Shown here: positions 6,040 through 6,703 of the stretch, piece after piece
Layout of the letters: every line of letters begins with the position of its first letter
Position numbering within the stretch: position 1 is the stretch's first letter
Assembly (NCBI GenBank): GCA_964424125.1
Contig: CAYRHS010000164.1
Coordinates: 1 to 6,703, forward strand
Direction: 5' to 3'
DNA: 6,703 nt
Source of the DNA: CAYRHS01 sp964424125
GTDB lineage: Bacteria; Actinomycetota; Acidimicrobiia; IMCC26256; JAOSJL01
Position numbers and translations under genes: made by a program
The notes under the pieces: generated by a model
The model's database searches: none
What the model was told of the DNA's origin: nothing
What the model saw: the letters and a program-made list of their open reading frames with translations, nothing else

Positions 6040-6703
6040 TCACAACGCAGTCGCGCCCTCGGTGTCGATGCCACGGACGGTGGTCTCCGGATAGAACTGC
6101 CGGAACCACTGGCGCAGCTCGTAGTAGTGCCGCTCCTCGGGCAAGACGAAGCGCGGCTTCTCGACGTAGCGCTGGTTCTCCCAGATATGGAAATCCGACC
6201 TCACCTGCTTGACCTGCTCGGTCAACATCATGGCCGCCGCTCCAGTGACCTCGTCAGGGTGGTCCGGGTCCCGTGTGGCGGCAATCAGGGCCCACGCCTT
6301 CGAGCGCGTATGGTCGATGGGGGTCACGGCCACGGCCTGCGCGGCGGTGAACGGCCCGACCTTAAACCGTGCCACACCAATGCCGAGCCCCCATTGCTCG
6401 GCCTCGACTGTGCCCCATACCGGGCCCTCGGGGGTCAGCCACGTGCTGTCGTGCCCGCCACCGAAACGGACTTGAAACACGGACCGCAGGTATTCGCCCT
6501 CTGTATCGAAGCTGAGGTGGCGAGCTGCCTGATCGGTGCCGTGCACAACCGGGAAGTGGAGCGGATCCGCGGCGTTCTCAATGGGGAGCTGCGGATTCAC
6601 TCTGAGCTCACCGTAGCAATGCGTCCCGGCGGCGTGCTCCGTCGGCTGGTAATAGCGCTCGGAGTCATGGAATTCGGGGATGCCCGGCCACTCCCACCAG
6701 GGG
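6040..6703 (-). CDS. Rieske non-heme iron oxygenase, alpha-subunit catalytic domain (N-terminal Rieske part outside window)
   Basis: The frame is open from the right edge (first full codon ending at 6702) to TGA at 6042-6040, showing the last 220 residues; the Rieske 2Fe-2S domain would lie beyond the window. The piece begins PWWEWPGIPEF, typical of the link to the catalytic domain. IENAADPLHFPVVHG (visible residues 41-55) is the family's iron-site motif: D46 is the electron-bridging Asp, H49 and H54 are iron ligands. The third ligand is probably D170 in SDFHIWENQRY; IWENxRY followed by a WFRQFYP segment resembles KshA-like and related mono-oxygenase-type members rather than the naphthalene dioxygenase type. 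Such enzymes take electrons from a reductase to hydroxylate steroids, aromatics or other ring compounds in the cytoplasm. The actual substrate cannot be read from this. MarR lies downstream on the same strand. Hand-counted GC is about 62%. Confidence 0.9.
   Translation of the reverse strand, partial: PWWEWPGIPEFHDSERYYQPTEHAAGTHCYGELRVNPQLPIENAADPLHFPVVHGTDQAARHLSFDTEGEYLRSVFQVRFGGGHDSTWLTPEGPVWGTVEAEQWGLGIGVARFKVGPFTAAQAVAVTPIDHTRSKAWALIAATRDPDHPDEVTGAAAMMLTEQVKQVRSDFHIWENQRYVEKPRFVLPEERHYYELRQWFRQFYPETTVRGIDTEGATAL

Noticed and set aside
2703..6703. One operon of Rieske, MarR and Mo-enzyme genes
   Set aside because: Same strand, but gaps of roughly 190-260 and 373 bases with dyads and a candidate operator, plus a GC step, speak for separate transcription units.

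Overview
The window is high-GC DNA, about 71% in the blocks I counted within the second and third complete genes. The gene style (SixA with an RHAKSSW start, an alpha/beta-hydrolase–class III cyclase fusion, a crotonase of the RVWG type) points to an actinobacterium. I cannot place it more closely, although the lack of typical mycobacterial or streptomycete context leaves Acidimicrobiia or related soil/marine lineages open. Five genes are well supported, two of them cut by the window ends.

Left part (1-2447): the 3' half of a crotonase/enoyl-CoA hydratase family gene (+) converges on a SixA-type phosphohistidine phosphatase (-) with only 12 bases between them. SixA is divergent from a gene (+) for an alpha/beta hydrolase fused to a class III nucleotide cyclase, the architecture of M. 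tuberculosis LipJ (Rv1900c). The roughly 110 bases between these two starts must carry both promoters.

Middle (2448-4904): a stand-alone molybdopterin (bis-MGD type) oxidoreductase on the minus strand. It has an N-terminal 4Fe-4S motif but no Cys at the usual Mo-ligand position. The 255 bases between it and the cyclase hold what may be the broken remains of a small minus-strand gene: a good Shine-Dalgarno followed by ACG instead of ATG, then a reading frame that seems to change register before a hydrophobic helix.

Right part (4905-6703): hand-counted GC falls to about 62-63%. It holds a 373-base non-coding stretch with an imperfect inverted-repeat pair, a MarR-family regulator (-) with a perfect 6-3-6 palindrome at its promoter/start region, a pair of GC-rich dyads, and the 3' part of a Rieske non-heme iron oxygenase alpha subunit (-). 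All three right-hand and middle genes (Rieske, MarR, Mo enzyme) point the same way. The gaps between them (about 190-260 and 373 bases) argue against one tight operon. A MarR repressor next to a Rieske oxygenase suggests induction by an aromatic or steroid-like substrate, which is inference only. I see no CRISPR array, rRNA, convincing tRNA, intact mobile element or clearly new multi-gene system.
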